A stretch of DNA of 64,000 bases from CAYVFC01 sp964450715 (GCA_964450715.1 CAYVFC010000011.1:1-64000), one strand, 5' to 3'. Positions 30,032 through 40,629 are shown, numbered from the stretch's first letter. Made by a program: numbers and translations. The notes: a model not told the origin generated them from the letters alone.

Positions 30032-31855
30032 CTACTCTATGCGACCGACGACTCCTCTGAACATGCGTTGCGTACGTGCCAGCGCGTCGAGCTCCGCAGA
30101 CAGACTCTCCATGTCGCCCTTCTCCAGCAGGCTGTTGGCCTTGGTGACGACGTTGCGGGCTTTCTCTATCGCTTCCTTGCCGAAGTCGCTGCCCGCCACC
30201 ACCTTTTCTACCTCGGGGAACAACTGCTTGATCTGGGCGATGAGCTTCTCGGCTTCCTGGCGCGTGCCCTCCTGTTCCTCGGTTTCGCGCGCGGCCACGC
30301 CATATTCCCTGGCATCCTCGGCCATCTCCTCGATCTCGTCGTCCGTCAGGCCGCTGGACGCCTCCACGGTGATGGACTGCTGCATCCCCGTCTCCAGGTC
30401 CTTGGCCGATACGCAGACGATGCCGTCGGCGTTGATCTCGAAGGTGACCTCGATCTCCACCTCGCCGGCCTTGGCCCGACGCAGACCGGTCAGCACGAAC
30501 TCGCCCAGCAGCTCGTTCTCGTCGGCGCGGTGCGATTCGCCCTGCATGACCAGGATTTTCACCGCGGTCTGGTTGTCCCGCACCGTGGTGAAGATCTTGG
30601 AGCGAGAGGTGGGCACGGTGGTGTTGAGCGGTATAAGCTCCTCAAAGTAACCGCCCACCACCATGATCCCCAGGGTGTGCGGGGTGACGTCGAGCAGGAT
30701 CATCTCCGCCTGCTCTTGCATCAGGGCCTCACCCTGGATGGCCGCGCCCAGCCCCACCACCTCGTCCGGGTGTACCGCCTTGCTCGGTTCGCGCTCGAAA
30801 AACTCGGTGACGGTCTGCTGCACCAGCGGCATGCGGGTCATGCCGCCCACGAAGATCACGTCCTCGACGTCCTGCTTGGTGATGCCGCCCTCTTCCAGCG
30901 CCTGCGCGCAGGTCTCTATGGTCCGCTCGACCAGGTCGCGGCAGAGCTCTTCCAGCTGCTTGCGGCCGAGCACGCTCTGCAGGTGCAGCGCCTCGTTGCG
31001 GGCGTTGGAGATGATGAAGGGCAGGTTGACCTCGGTTTCGGTCATGGTGGACAGCTCGCACTTGGCCTTCTCGGCCGCGTCCTTGAGCCGCTGCAACGCC
31101 ATGCGGTCGCCCCGCAGGTCCACCCCGTGCTCCTTCTTGAAGCTGTCCACCAGCCACTGGATGATGCGCTGGTCGAAATCCTCGCCGCCCAGGAAGGTAT
31201 CGCCGGCGGTGCTGATCACCTTGAAGACGCCGGCGCTGATCTCGAGCACGGAGATGTCGAAAGTACCGCCTCCCAGGTCGTATACGGCGATGGTGCGATC
31301 GACGTCCTTTCCGTAACCGTAGGCGAGCGCCGCGGCTGTCGGCTCGTTGATGATGCGGATGACGTCCAGGCCGGCGATGGCGCCCGCGTCCTTGGTGGCC
31401 TGACGCTGCGCGTCATTGAAGTACGCCGGAACCGTGATCACCGCCTTTTCCACCTCGTGCCCCAGGAAATCCTCGGCGATCATCTTCATCTCCTGCAGGA
31501 TCATGGCGCCGATCTCGGGAACGCTGTAGACCTTGTTCCTGAGCTGGATGCGGGCATCGTTGTGCGGACCCTCGACGATCCGGTAAGAGCAGGTGGCGAT
31601 GGCGTTCTGTACCTGGGGGCTGCTGAACTTCCTGCCGATCAGCCGTTTGACCGCGTATACGGTGTGCTCGGCGTTGGTGACCGCCTGCCGCTTGGCGATG
31701 TGGCCGACCAGCCGCTTGCCCGCCTCGGTGATGGCGAGCATGGAGGGGGTGGTCTTGTAGCCTCCCCGGTTGGCGATGACGGTGGGCTGGCCGCTCTCCA
31801 CCACCGCCGCGCACGAGTTGGTCGTCCCTAGATCAATCCCGATAACGGTTTCCAA
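30032..31855 (-). CDS. Hsp70/DnaK-family chaperone (accessory copy)
   Basis: A 607-residue Hsp70. The nucleotide-binding domain starts at residue 5 (IGIDLGTTNSCAAV), with phosphate and adenosine motifs AVYDLGGGTFDISVL and VIFVGGMTRMPLVQ. The substrate-binding domain and lid follow, and the protein ends RGVVGRIE without the acidic DnaK tail. The family uses ATP to bind and release unfolded clients with J-protein and GrpE help. The TTG start at 31855 places the signature at the N-terminus and has GAGGAG about 7 nt upstream. It lies 28 bp after a dedicated J-domain gene, with no grpE nearby, so it is probably a second, client-specific Hsp70 rather than the housekeeping DnaK. Confidence 0.93.
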   Translation of the reverse strand: METVIGIDLGTTNSCAAVVESGQPTVIANRGGYKTTPSMLAITEAGKRLVGHIAKRQAVTNAEHTVYAVKRLIGRKFSSPQVQNAIATCSYRIVEGPHNDARIQLRNKVYSVPEIGAMILQEMKMIAEDFLGHEVEKAVITVPAYFNDAQRQATKDAGAIAGLDVIRIINEPTAAALAYGYGKDVDRTIAVYDLGGGTFDISVLEISAGVFKVISTAGDTFLGGEDFDQRIIQWLVDSFKKEHGVDLRGDRMALQRLKDAAEKAKCELSTMTETEVNLPFIISNARNEALHLQSVLGRKQLEELCRDLVERTIETCAQALEEGGITKQDVEDVIFVGGMTRMPLVQQTVTEFFEREPSKAVHPDEVVGLGAAIQGEALMQEQAEMILLDVTPHTLGIMVVGGYFEELIPLNTTVPTSRSKIFTTVRDNQTAVKILVMQGESHRADENELLGEFVLTGLRRAKAGEVEIEVTFEINADGIVCVSAKDLETGMQQSITVEASSGLTDDEIEEMAEDAREYGVAARETEEQEGTRQEAEKLIAQIKQLFPEVEKVVAGSDFGKEAIEKARNVVTKANSLLEKGDMESLSAELDALARTQRMFRGVVGRIE

Positions 31856-31883
31856 CGGGCTCTCCTCGATCGTTGCGTCTGGC

Positions 31884-33608
31884 TTAACGAACCTCTTGTA
31901 ATAGATTCTTCACCATCTCGTTCGCAGGGTCCAGCTTCGCGGCCTTTTCCAGCTCCCTTTTTGCGTTCAGCTTCATGTCGGCGGCCATGAAAACCCGCGC
32001 GAGTAACAGCAGGTTTTCTGCCTTGTCCGGCTCCAGCTCCACCGCTTTTTGCGCGTATTTTTGCGCGCGTCGCGGGTCACCCCCGGCCTTGAGCAACGCC
32101 TCGGCCGCCCGGCGGGCCGGGTCGGGAGCGTCTGGCCGACCCTCGCACACCTTGCACCAGGATGCGGCCGCCGCTTCCCATTTACTGGCCTTTTCCTCGT
32201 AGGCCGCCCGCTTCTCGTACTCCAGGGTCAGGGTCTTCGCCAGGGTGCTGTTGATGCGTTCATGGTCCGCTTTCAGCTGCTCGTTGTCGGGGTCGATCGA
32301 CAGGGCCAGACGCAACGAGTTGGCCGCGGCCAACAAGTCGCCATCCTCTTCAGACTGCCTGGCCTGTCGGATGTACAGATCGAGCTTGTTGGCCCCGCCG
32401 CTGGCCTCGGATGCCTCCTTGAGCGAGCGGAACAGCCCCCGGATGGCGTTGGAGCGCTTCTCTTCTTTCTGCTCGTTCTGGCCCTCGGCCGAGCGCTTGA
32501 GCTGGGGGTAGTCGCTCGGCGGGGGCACGGTGGGGATCGGGGAAGAGCGCGGCGGCGGCGTCCGACCCACCACGGCGTCCAGACGCTTGCGCAGCGCCTT
32601 CTGCATCTGGATGCGCCGCTCGGTGGGCACGCGCGGAGGTTTCAGGCTGCCGGCGGGAAGCTCTTCCGGCTCGTCCGTGGCAGGGGGAGGCACGATGGCC
32701 GCGTGTATCTCGCTCACCGGGGCGTCGGACTCGGTCGGCTCGTCTACCGGGGTCGATTCCATTGTCGGCCGTTCGGAATCCCGCGGCTCCGATCGCCCCT
32801 TTTCCGCTTCAAGGGCTGCGGTCAGGTGTCGCGCGCGTACGGTCGCGGCCAGGTACTCGTCGTATTCCTTGCGCTTCTTGCTTCTGCTCAGCACGTCGTA
32901 GGCCTCGGTCAGCCGCTTAAAGACCGCTTCCATCTTCGGCTTGTAGTGGCCCAGGCGCCTTCCAAAAACCGAGTCCGGATGAAAGGTGCGCGACAGCTCG
33001 AAGTAGGCGCTGCGTATCAGCTGCCGGCTCGCCTTCTGGCTCACGCCGAGAAGCTCGTAGTAGTTCTGCCCCTCCATGCGGCGGTGGGTCTCGTAGATCT
33101 TCTTCTTGAGCTCCGGCTCCAGGTCGATTTCGTCCTCGCTCACCATCGCCTGCTCGCCCGAGCCGCGTCTGGAGCGCGAGCCGGCAGTCGGGCCACCGCC
33201 GGGACGGCGGGAGGGTGTGAAACTCAGGCGGTCGTGCGGGGCGGCGGGCGGTGGCTTGGGGCCGGGGGCATGTCCTTCCCGCCGTCGGGTTGCAGGCCGG
33301 CGGTCGCTCTGCTTTCGCTCCCGCCCGGGCGTATCCCGTACCTGGCTCTCGTACTTCTCGAGTCCGGATGGGGGATAGTGGGTCGGCTCGGACCATCTGA
33401 CCGCCCCCAGCTCGACCAGCCGGTCGAGGATGCGGACCAGCTGGTCCATGGAGATGCCCGACATGAAGGAGATGTCCTCTACGCTCAGCGCGCCATCGAC
33501 GCAGGAGAGGACGAATCCCTCGGTCGTATCGAGCGGGAGGGAGTAGACGTCCACGTCCGGAACCAGGCTCGGTATCTGTTGCGATTCGGATTCCATCCCC
33601 GTAAACAC
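31884..33608 (-). CDS. J-domain protein with N-terminal module and C-terminal TPRs
   Basis: A 574-residue cochaperone of unusual layout. The N-terminal module (LDTTEGFVLSCVDGALSVED, about 25-75) is shared with the proteins at 29090 and 49458. A Pro/Arg-rich linker leads to a central J domain (about 187-255: YYELLGVSQKASRQLIRSAY, FHPDSVFG, EAYDVLS), whose HPD motif is intact and which should stimulate the adjacent Hsp70. A Glu/Pro linker and TPR-like helices (about 410-570) end the protein. The GTG start at 33608 is tentative; ATG 33596 is also possible, and TATCAT lies just upstream of both. It is the first gene of the J/Hsp70/partner operon. Confidence 0.87.
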   Translation of the reverse strand: MFTGMESESQQIPSLVPDVDVYSLPLDTTEGFVLSCVDGALSVEDISFMSGISMDQLVRILDRLVELGAVRWSEPTHYPPSGLEKYESQVRDTPGRERKQSDRRPATRRREGHAPGPKPPPAAPHDRLSFTPSRRPGGGPTAGSRSRRGSGEQAMVSEDEIDLEPELKKKIYETHRRMEGQNYYELLGVSQKASRQLIRSAYFELSRTFHPDSVFGRRLGHYKPKMEAVFKRLTEAYDVLSRSKKRKEYDEYLAATVRARHLTAALEAEKGRSEPRDSERPTMESTPVDEPTESDAPVSEIHAAIVPPPATDEPEELPAGSLKPPRVPTERRIQMQKALRKRLDAVVGRTPPPRSSPIPTVPPPSDYPQLKRSAEGQNEQKEEKRSNAIRGLFRSLKEASEASGGANKLDLYIRQARQSEEDGDLLAAANSLRLALSIDPDNEQLKADHERINSTLAKTLTLEYEKRAAYEEKASKWEAAAASWCKVCEGRPDAPDPARRAAEALLKAGGDPRRAQKYAQKAVELEPDKAENLLLLARVFMAADMKLNAKRELEKAAKLDPANEMVKNLLQEVR

Positions 33609-33713
33609 GTATGATAACGCAGTCCGGACCTCCCCGTCACATGGACTTTACAGTGCCGTAAGCCCCGCCGGCGCCCCGCCGCCACATCTTAACACGTCGC
33701 CCCGTTCGGGGCT

Positions 33714-34627
<914 letters not shown>

Positions 34628-34631
<4 letters not shown>

Positions 34632-35854
34632 CGTCCCCCTCCCTTCCCAGGGGCGTCGCATAGCACCGGGCGTACCCGTTCGACCGCCTCGTCGACCTCG
34701 GCTGTCGACACGCAAAGCGGTGGGCTGAAACGCAACACGTTGCCGCCCGCCAGCGAGAGCAGCACGCCCGCTTCCCGGATCCGCTGCACGGTCGCGGCCG
34801 GATCGATGTTCTCCGCCAGCACGACGCCTCGCAGCAGCCCCAGCCCACGCGCGCCGGCCGCGGCCGGTACCGCCTCATCGGCCGCCAGAGCTTCGAGCCG
34901 CCGGCCCAGGTGAGCGCCCGCGCTCTCGGCGTTCTGCACCAGCTTCTCCCGGTCGAAGATACGCAGCACGGCCAGCGCCGCGGCGCAGCCCAGGGCGTTG
35001 CCGCCAAAGGTGCTGCCGTGGCTCCCGGGTTGCAGCGCCGAAGCGACCTTTTCGCTGGCGGCGAGCGCCCCCAGCGGAAAGCCCCCGGCGATGCCCTTGG
35101 CCAGCGCGCAGGCGTCGGGCACTACGCCGCTGTGCTCGCAGGCCAGAAAGCGCCCGGTGCGGCCGAAGCCGGTCTGCACCTCGTCGAACAGCAGCAGCGC
35201 CCCGGCCCGGTCGCAGATATTCCGCGCCTCGGCCAGATAGCCGTCTCGCGGCACCACGATGCCACCCTCGCCCTGTATTGGCTCCAGTACCACCGCGGCG
35301 GTGCGCTGGTTCACCGCCGCGCGCAGCGCCTCGACGTCGTCGTAGGGTACGTGGCGCACCCCGCCCATCAAGGGGCCCATGCCTTCCTGGTACTTGGGCT
35401 CGCCGGTAAGCGTTAGCGATCCCATGCTGCGGCCGTGGAAGCTGCCCATGGTGGAGACCAGCTGGTTGCGCTCGGTATCGCCCTTTAAAAAGTGGTAGCG
35501 GCGGGCCAGCTTCAGTAGCCCCTCGTTGGCCTCGGTGCCGCTGTTGCAGAAGAAGAAGCGGTCAAAGGGGGTACGCTGCTCGAGCTCTGCAGCCAGCTCG
35601 ATGGCGCGCTGGTTGTAGAAGAGGTTGGATACGTGCATCAAGAGGGCGGCCTGGCCGGTGATGGCCGCCACCAGCTCGGGGTGGCAGTGGCCGACCGATA
35701 TCACCGCCACGCCGGCGCACATGTCGAGGTACTCGCGGCCCTCCACGTCCCTGAGCCTGCACCCCCTACCCTCGGTCAGCACGATGGGAGCCGGCTTGTA
35801 GACGCCGATGAAGGTCCGGTCGGCCGTCGAAACCAGTTGCTGATTGGTGGTCAT
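34628..35854 (-). CDS. argD: Acetylornithine aminotransferase
   Basis: A 408-residue class-III PLP transaminase that makes N-acetylornithine. The PLP site has FNSGTEANE-like FCNSGTEANEG, the Asp clamp LLFDEVQTGFGRTG, and the Schiff-base Lys in ACALAKGIAGGFPLGA. The ATG at 35854 overlaps the argB stop (ATGA, 35851-35854), so translation is coupled; the upstream extension to 35989 is an argB shadow. It may also act as succinyldiaminopimelate transaminase in lysine synthesis, as family members often do. Confidence 0.95.
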
Positions 35855-36735
35855 TGCTCTTGGCTCCTCTTCCGTATCTCCGTGCCGATGCCCCGGTCGG
35901 TGAAGATCTCCAGCAGCACCGCGTGCCGGATGCGTCCGTCGATGATGTGGCACTTGTTGACGCCCGCCTCGATGGCGTCCAGGGCGCACTGCACCTTGGG
36001 GATCATACCGCCGCTGATCACCCCGTCGTGCAGCAGCTTTTCGCTCTCCTCCGCGCAGAGCGAGTGGATCAGTCGGTCCTGCTGGTCGACCACCCCTTCC
36101 CGGTCGGTCATCAGCACCAGCTTCTCCGCCTTCATGGCTTCGGCGATCTTGCCCGCCGCCGTGTCGGCGTTGATGTTGAGCGTCTTCCCGTCCGGGCCCA
36201 CGGCCAGAGTGGCGAGCACGGGAATGAAGTCCGATTCCACCAGCTTCTGCAGCATCTCGGTGCGCACCTCGGTGATCCGGCCCACCCGTCCGATGTCGAC
36301 CGTCTGGCCGTCCGCGGTCTGGACAGGCGGCATCTTCTCGGCCCGCAGAAAGCCGTCGTCCACCCCGCTCAGCCCCAGGGGTCGCCCGCCCTGGCCGCTG
36401 ATCAGCGAGACGATTTCCTTGTTGACCCGTCCGCCCAGCACCATCTCGACCACCTCCATGGTCTTCTCGTCGGTGACGCGCAGCCCGTCGACCTTGCGGC
36501 TCTCGATCCCCAGCTGCCGGAGCGTGCGGTCGATCTGCGGGCCCCCGCCGTGCACGACTACCGGGTGCAATCCCACGTACTTCATCAGCACCACGTCCCG
36601 CGCGAAGCTGTTGCGCAGCTCCGGGTCGATCATGGCGCTGCCGCCGTATTTGATGACAAAGGTCTGGCCGTGGAAGCGCCGCATGTAGGGCAGCGCCTCG
36701 TGCAGGACCTCGGCCTTCTTTATCAGCTCTTGCAT
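35851..36735 (-). CDS. argB: Acetylglutamate kinase
   Basis: A 294-residue amino-acid kinase phosphorylating N-acetylglutamate. FVIKYGGSAM (about 26-35, ATP/phosphate), VVVHGGGPQID (about 59-69), and LNINADTAAGKIAEA (about 190-204) are typical. The N-terminal helix (MQELIKKAEVLHEALPYMRR) is of the type seen in arginine-feedback-inhibited hexameric enzymes, which suggests allosteric inhibition by arginine. It follows hslU by 29 bp and overlaps argD. Confidence 0.95.
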   Translation of the reverse strand: MQELIKKAEVLHEALPYMRRFHGQTFVIKYGGSAMIDPELRNSFARDVVLMKYVGLHPVVVHGGGPQIDRTLRQLGIESRKVDGLRVTDEKTMEVVEMVLGGRVNKEIVSLISGQGGRPLGLSGVDDGFLRAEKMPPVQTADGQTVDIGRVGRITEVRTEMLQKLVESDFIPVLATLAVGPDGKTLNINADTAAGKIAEAMKAEKLVLMTDREGVVDQQDRLIHSLCAEESEKLLHDGVISGGMIPKVQCALDAIEAGVNKCHIIDGRIRHAVLLEIFTDRGIGTEIRKRSQEQ

Positions 36736-36764
36736 GGGACGAACCGCCGCGCGGAAGGGTCGCT

Positions 36765-38165
36765 TCAGAGGACGTACTTGGTCAGATCCTCGTCGGAGAG
36801 GATGGGTTCCAGCTTCTCCCGCACCGCGTCGACGTCGATGACGATCTCGCGCTCGCTACGCTCGGGCGCGGTGAAGGACAGCTCCTCGATCAGCGCTTCC
36901 ATCACCGTGTGCAGCCGGCGCGCCCCGATGTTCTCCGCCCGCCGGTTGGCCTCGGCGGCATAGCCGGCGATGGCCTCCACCGCCTCGTCGGTAAATCGGA
37001 GATCGATCCCCTCGGTGGCCATCAGGGCCGCGTACTGCCGGGTCAAGGAGTTCTCCGGCTCGGTGAGGATGCGGATGAAGTCCTCTTTTTCCAGTGAATC
37101 GAGCTCCACCCGGATGGGGAAGCGCCCCTGGATCTCGGGGATGAGATCCGAGACGCTGGAGACGTGAAAGGCGCCGGCGGCGATGAACAGGATATGGTCG
37201 GTCTTGACCGGTCCGTACTTGGTATTCACCGTCGAGCCCTCGACGACGGGCAACAGATCGCGCTGCACGCCCTCGCGGGAGACGTCGGGGCCGACCTGGG
37301 AGCTGCGCGGCCCGGCGATCTTGTCGATCTCGTCCAGGAAAACGATGCCCCCGTGCTCGACCCGCTCGACCGCCTCCTGCGCCACCCGGTCGGTCTCGAT
37401 GAGCTTCTGCGCCTCCTCGTTCTCCAGCATCCTGAGCGCGTCCTTGACCCGGGCTTTCTTCTGCTGGGTCTTGCCCTTGAAACCCGGGATCTGGCTCAGC
37501 ATGTCCCGTAGCTGTATCTCCATGTCCTCCAGCCCGTGACCGCCGAACACGGAGACCAGGGGCATTCCCGTATCGGCCACCTCCAGCTCCACCAGCAGGT
37601 CGTCGAGCTCTCCCGCTCGCAGCCGGGTGCGGATATCGGCCACCTCGCCCTCCGCGGGCGGTGTCACCTCTCCCCCGGGGGAGACGAGAAACGGACCCAT
37701 GGCCTGCGGCTCCGGTGTGGTCCGGGTCTGCGCCGCCCGCTGTTCCAGTATCAGCCGGATCAGGCGCTGCTCGGCCTGTTCCCGAGCCCGGACCTGGACC
37801 TTTTCGACCTGCTCGGTCCGCACCATCTGTATGGCTATCTCGGTCAAATCGCGGATCATGGAATCCACGTCACGACCGACGTAGCCCACCTCGGTGAACT
37901 TGCTGGCCTCCACCTTGACGAAGGGCGCCTGGGCGAGACGGGCCAGCCGCCGCGCGATCTCGGTCTTGCCCACGCCGGTGGGCCCTATCATCACGATATT
38001 CTTGGGCACGATCTCATCGCGCAGCTTCTCGTCGACCTGCAGCCGGCGCCAGCGGTTGCGTAGCGCCACGGCCACCGCCCGCTTGGCCTTGCCCTGGCCC
38101 ACGATGTAGCGGTCCAGCTCGCCCACGATCTCGCGCGGGGTGAATCCTGCAATCGGCTCGCTCAC
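36765..38165 (-). CDS. hslU: HslU ATPase subunit of the HslVU protease
   Basis: A 466-residue AAA+ unfoldase. It has TPREIVGELDRYIVGQ at the start, Walker A GPTGVGKTEIARRLA (about 57-71), Walker B IVFLDEIDKIA (about 260-270), the pore loop GYVGRD, and the C-terminal LTKYVL tail that inserts into HslV. The I-domain insertion is present. The GTG start at 38165 overlaps the hslV stop (GTGA), giving coupled, near-stoichiometric synthesis. It is part of the common xerC-hslV-hslU arrangement. Confidence 0.96.
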   Translation of the reverse strand: MSEPIAGFTPREIVGELDRYIVGQGKAKRAVAVALRNRWRRLQVDEKLRDEIVPKNIVMIGPTGVGKTEIARRLARLAQAPFVKVEASKFTEVGYVGRDVDSMIRDLTEIAIQMVRTEQVEKVQVRAREQAEQRLIRLILEQRAAQTRTTPEPQAMGPFLVSPGGEVTPPAEGEVADIRTRLRAGELDDLLVELEVADTGMPLVSVFGGHGLEDMEIQLRDMLSQIPGFKGKTQQKKARVKDALRMLENEEAQKLIETDRVAQEAVERVEHGGIVFLDEIDKIAGPRSSQVGPDVSREGVQRDLLPVVEGSTVNTKYGPVKTDHILFIAAGAFHVSSVSDLIPEIQGRFPIRVELDSLEKEDFIRILTEPENSLTRQYAALMATEGIDLRFTDEAVEAIAGYAAEANRRAENIGARRLHTVMEALIEELSFTAPERSEREIVIDVDAVREKLEPILSDEDLTKYVL

Positions 38166-38719
38166 TGCCCCAGCTCCTCCACCACGATGGTGTCGTTGGT
38201 GTACACGCAGATCTCGGAAGCGATGCGCATGGACTCGGTGGCGATCTCCTTCGCCCCCATCTGAGTGAACCTGAGCAGCGCCCGGGCGGCGGCCAGGGCA
38301 AAGGGGCCGCCGGAGCCGATGGCGACCACGCCCTCGTCCGGCTCGATCACGTCCCCGGTCCCGCTCACCAGCAGCATGCTCTGCTCGTCGGCCACGATCA
38401 GCATGGCTTCCAGCCTTCTCAGGTAGCGGTCGGTCCGCCACTGCTTGGCCAGCTCCACCGCGGCGCGGAAGAGGCTGTGCTTGAATTCCTTCAGCTTGGC
38501 CTCGAAAAGGTCGAGCAGAGTGAAGGCATCGGCGCTGGCGCCCGCGAACCCGGCCAGCACCCGGCCCTCGGAGAGCTTTCGCACCTTGCGCGCACCGGTC
38601 TTGACCACGGTCTGCCCCAGCGACACCTGTCCGTCCGAGGCCATGGCGACCTTGCCGTCACGGCGCACGGCGACCACCGTGGTGGCGCGGAAGCGAGGGG
38701 AATTTTCGTTATCGTTCAT
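38162..38719 (-). CDS. hslV: HslV peptidase subunit
   Basis: A 185-residue N-terminal-nucleophile threonine protease. The mature catalytic Thr is in FRATTVVAVRRDGKVA (T13), aligning with the first Thr of E. coli HslV. The 12-residue leader must be removed autocatalytically, as in Bacillus CodW. VAIGSGGPFALAAARAL and the ASEICVYTND end are typical. The start at 38719 avoids an implausible 17-residue extension. AAGGCC lies about 10 nt upstream. It lies 109 bp after xerC. Confidence 0.95.
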   Translation of the reverse strand: MNDNENSPRFRATTVVAVRRDGKVAMASDGQVSLGQTVVKTGARKVRKLSEGRVLAGFAGASADAFTLLDLFEAKLKEFKHSLFRAAVELAKQWRTDRYLRRLEAMLIVADEQSMLLVSGTGDVIEPDEGVVAIGSGGPFALAAARALLRFTQMGAKEIATESMRIASEICVYTNDTIVVEELGQ

Positions 38720-38828
38720 GGGTTTTAGGCCTTGTCCGAAGATCGGGAAACTAAACCGACCGTGCGGCATGTCAAGGAAACCCGCGGCGGCCGCTCGGTC
38801 GAGCCCCGGCGGCCGCGCGCGCCGGCTC

Positions 38829-39842
38829 TTACCGCTCCGCGTCCTTGCGGCGGGCGAGCGGGTGGGCGCGGTCGTAGGCCTCCATCAACCGGTCCACGCT
38901 CACCTGGGTGTACTTCTGGGTGGTCGAAAGGCTGCGGTGCCCCAGCAGCTCCTGGATGCTCCGCAGATCCGCGCCCGCGTCCAGCAAATGGGTGGCACAG
39001 GTATGCCTGAGCGCGTGCGGATACAGATCCCCGCGTCCGGCGCCCAGCGCGCCATACCTGGCCACCAGCCGCTGTACCTGCCGCGCGCCCAAGCGCGCGC
39101 CGTTGTTCCCCACGAACAGCGCCTCCGGGTCCAGCCGCCCGGTCTTGCGGTGGCAGAGCCCCGCCCGGCGCGCGAGGTACTCCTGCAGGGCCCGGACCGC
39201 TTTGTCGCCCAGCGGAACCAGCCGTTCCTTGTTTCCCTTGCCCAGCACGCGAGCGGTGCGCTCCGAGAGATCGACGCCGCGCAGGTTCAATCCCACCAGC
39301 TCGCTCACGCGCAGCCCGTCGCCGTAGAGCAGCTCCAGCATGGCCCGGTCCCGCGCGCCCAGCGCCTGCTTTCCCTCGCGCTCCGGATCCGGGGCTTCCA
39401 CGACGCCGAAGGCCGCGTGCACCGAGACGAGCTTGGGAAGCGGTCGGTTGTACCTGGGCACCCGCAGCGCGGCGGCCGGATTGCTCCGCACCCCTTCGCG
39501 GCGCACCAGGAAGCGGTAGAAAGCCCTCAGCGCGGCGATTTTCTTGGCCATGGTCACGGGCTTGACCCGGCCGAAGAGCGAGATCAGGAAAGAGCGCAGC
39601 GCGCGCACGTCCAGCTCGGCCGCATCCGGGACCAAGCCCTTGTCCGCAATGAAATGCCGGAACTCCCCGAGGTCCCTCTGGTAGGTCCTGATCGTGAGCT
39701 CCGGGCTGCGCCGCTCGTCCGCTAGAAAGCTCAGGAACCGCTCGATCTGTTCGGCGAGGCGGTCGTCTGCTTTCCCGGCCGCTTCAGGGCCGGCCATCCG
39801 AGCACCGGCCACACCGGCCGCCTCCTCGCTCTTCGGGCTCAT
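38829..39842 (-). CDS. xerC: Tyrosine recombinase XerC/XerD
   Basis: A 337-residue site-specific recombinase. The N-terminal SAM-like core-binding domain (about 30-125) precedes the catalytic domain, with Arg in GLRVSEL, Lys in GKGNKERLVPL, HALRHTCATHLL (H-x-x-R), LLGH and the nucleophile in TQKYTQV. It should resolve chromosome dimers at dif with a XerD partner. Assignment as XerC rather than XerD rests on the neighbouring hslVU genes. The start is preceded by TAGCAT 6 nt upstream without a Shine-Dalgarno sequence. It heads the xerC-hslVU-argBDF operon. Confidence 0.92.
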   Translation of the reverse strand: MSPKSEEAAGVAGARMAGPEAAGKADDRLAEQIERFLSFLADERRSPELTIRTYQRDLGEFRHFIADKGLVPDAAELDVRALRSFLISLFGRVKPVTMAKKIAALRAFYRFLVRREGVRSNPAAALRVPRYNRPLPKLVSVHAAFGVVEAPDPEREGKQALGARDRAMLELLYGDGLRVSELVGLNLRGVDLSERTARVLGKGNKERLVPLGDKAVRALQEYLARRAGLCHRKTGRLDPEALFVGNNGARLGARQVQRLVARYGALGAGRGDLYPHALRHTCATHLLDAGADLRSIQELLGHRSLSTTQKYTQVSVDRLMEAYDRAHPLARRKDAER

Positions 39843-39848
39843 TCGCCC

Positions 39849-39854
39849 ATGCTA
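39849..39854 (-). promoter_or_regulatory. Putative -10 box of the xerC-hslVU-arg operon
   Basis: On the minus strand, TAGCAT ends 6 nt before the ATG at 39842. No Shine-Dalgarno sequence is present, which suggests a leaderless operon transcript. Confidence 0.35.
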
Positions 39855-40012
39855 GGGCGAAACCGGCGGCGAGGAGAATTTCCTGCAATTCCGGTTCGGA
39901 CGCGGACGGTCGGGTATCCGGAATCCTTGCCCGGACCCCCGGGAGCCACCGATGTACTCGACGGGCTACGGGTCGCGACGGCGCTTCTGTCGACGCGACG
40001 GTCCGCTCATCT

Positions 40013-40076
40013 TGTCATCTCGAGCGTGGCGAGAGATCTCCTTCAATGGAGATTTCTCACTTCGTTCGAAATGACA
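40013..40076. repeat. Dispersed palindromic element, simple A/A form
   Basis: A 64-bp palindrome with ends TGTCATCTCGA / TCGAAATGACA and inner arms GAGAGATCTCC / GGAGATTTCTC. It lies in the 276-bp gap between the xerC operon and the duplicated cassette, marking the edge of the accessory island. The rest of the gap holds no gene I can support. Confidence 0.8.
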
Positions 40077-40118
40077 GTGATCTGTTGGGCCGTCGAAAAG
40101 CCGGTCGTCGACCTCGCT

Positions 40119-40559
40119 CTACCGGTTCGCCGGCAATACGAAAACGACGTTGGTCGCGCCCTTGCGGTACTGCGAGCGGTAGATGTAGCTCACCGCTCCC
40201 CTGAGCTGGAAAACCGCCTTGAGCGTGTTGCCGAAAGCGACCGGCTTGGCCTCGCCCTTCTGGATCTGGAACTGCTGCCAGTAGCGCAGCTCCTCGCCCT
40301 CGCTCATCTGCAGCAGCCGCGAGCGGAAGTCGTCGCGCAGCGCCGCGTTGGTGGAGTGGACGGGAACCGCCCGGATCCCGTTGCTCCAGCTGATCCGCTT
40401 TTTGAGAAAGATGGCCTTGAGCTCGTCCGAGTTGACCGTCTCGTTCTTCACCGAGGCGTTGACGATGACCAGGATGTCCTCGGGGCTCTCGGCGGTGGCG
40501 GGGACCGAACCGACTAGTGTCGCCGCCAGAAATGCAATGAAAACGGTCGCTTTTCTCAT
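40119..40559 (-). CDS. Small PstS-like periplasmic protein, cassette copy A
   Basis: A 146-residue exported protein. A signal peptide (about 1-23, ending PATA) precedes a PBP-like domain of about 120 residues: ILVIVNASVKN, ELKAIFLKKRISWSNG, then a Ser/Asn/Arg-containing loop (VPVHSTNAALRDDF) and GAVSYIYRSQY near the end. These are the landmarks of the short proteins annotated as phosphate ABC transporter substrate-binding, related to one lobe of PstS, but no ABC permease or ATPase is nearby. It is the third gene of the lipoprotein-barrel-PBP cassette. Copy B at 43142 has the same length and very similar sequence. The ligand (phosphate or another oxyanion) is inference. Confidence 0.85.
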   Translation of the reverse strand: MRKATVFIAFLAATLVGSVPATAESPEDILVIVNASVKNETVNSDELKAIFLKKRISWSNGIRAVPVHSTNAALRDDFRSRLLQMSEGEELRYWQQFQIQKGEAKPVAFGNTLKAVFQLRGAVSYIYRSQYRKGATNVVFVLPANR

Positions 40560-40629
40560 CAACTGCTCCAACCTGCTCGACGTGCGTCTCACGATTGGAC
40601 CTTCGGTTTCGCGCCTTGATTCATCGTTT

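Noticed and set aside
30068..31831. 587-codon open frame antisense to the Hsp70 gene
   Set aside because: In GC-rich DNA, third-position GC leaves long antisense frames open. The translation is His/Leu/Val-rich with no domain, while the opposite strand encodes a complete Hsp70.
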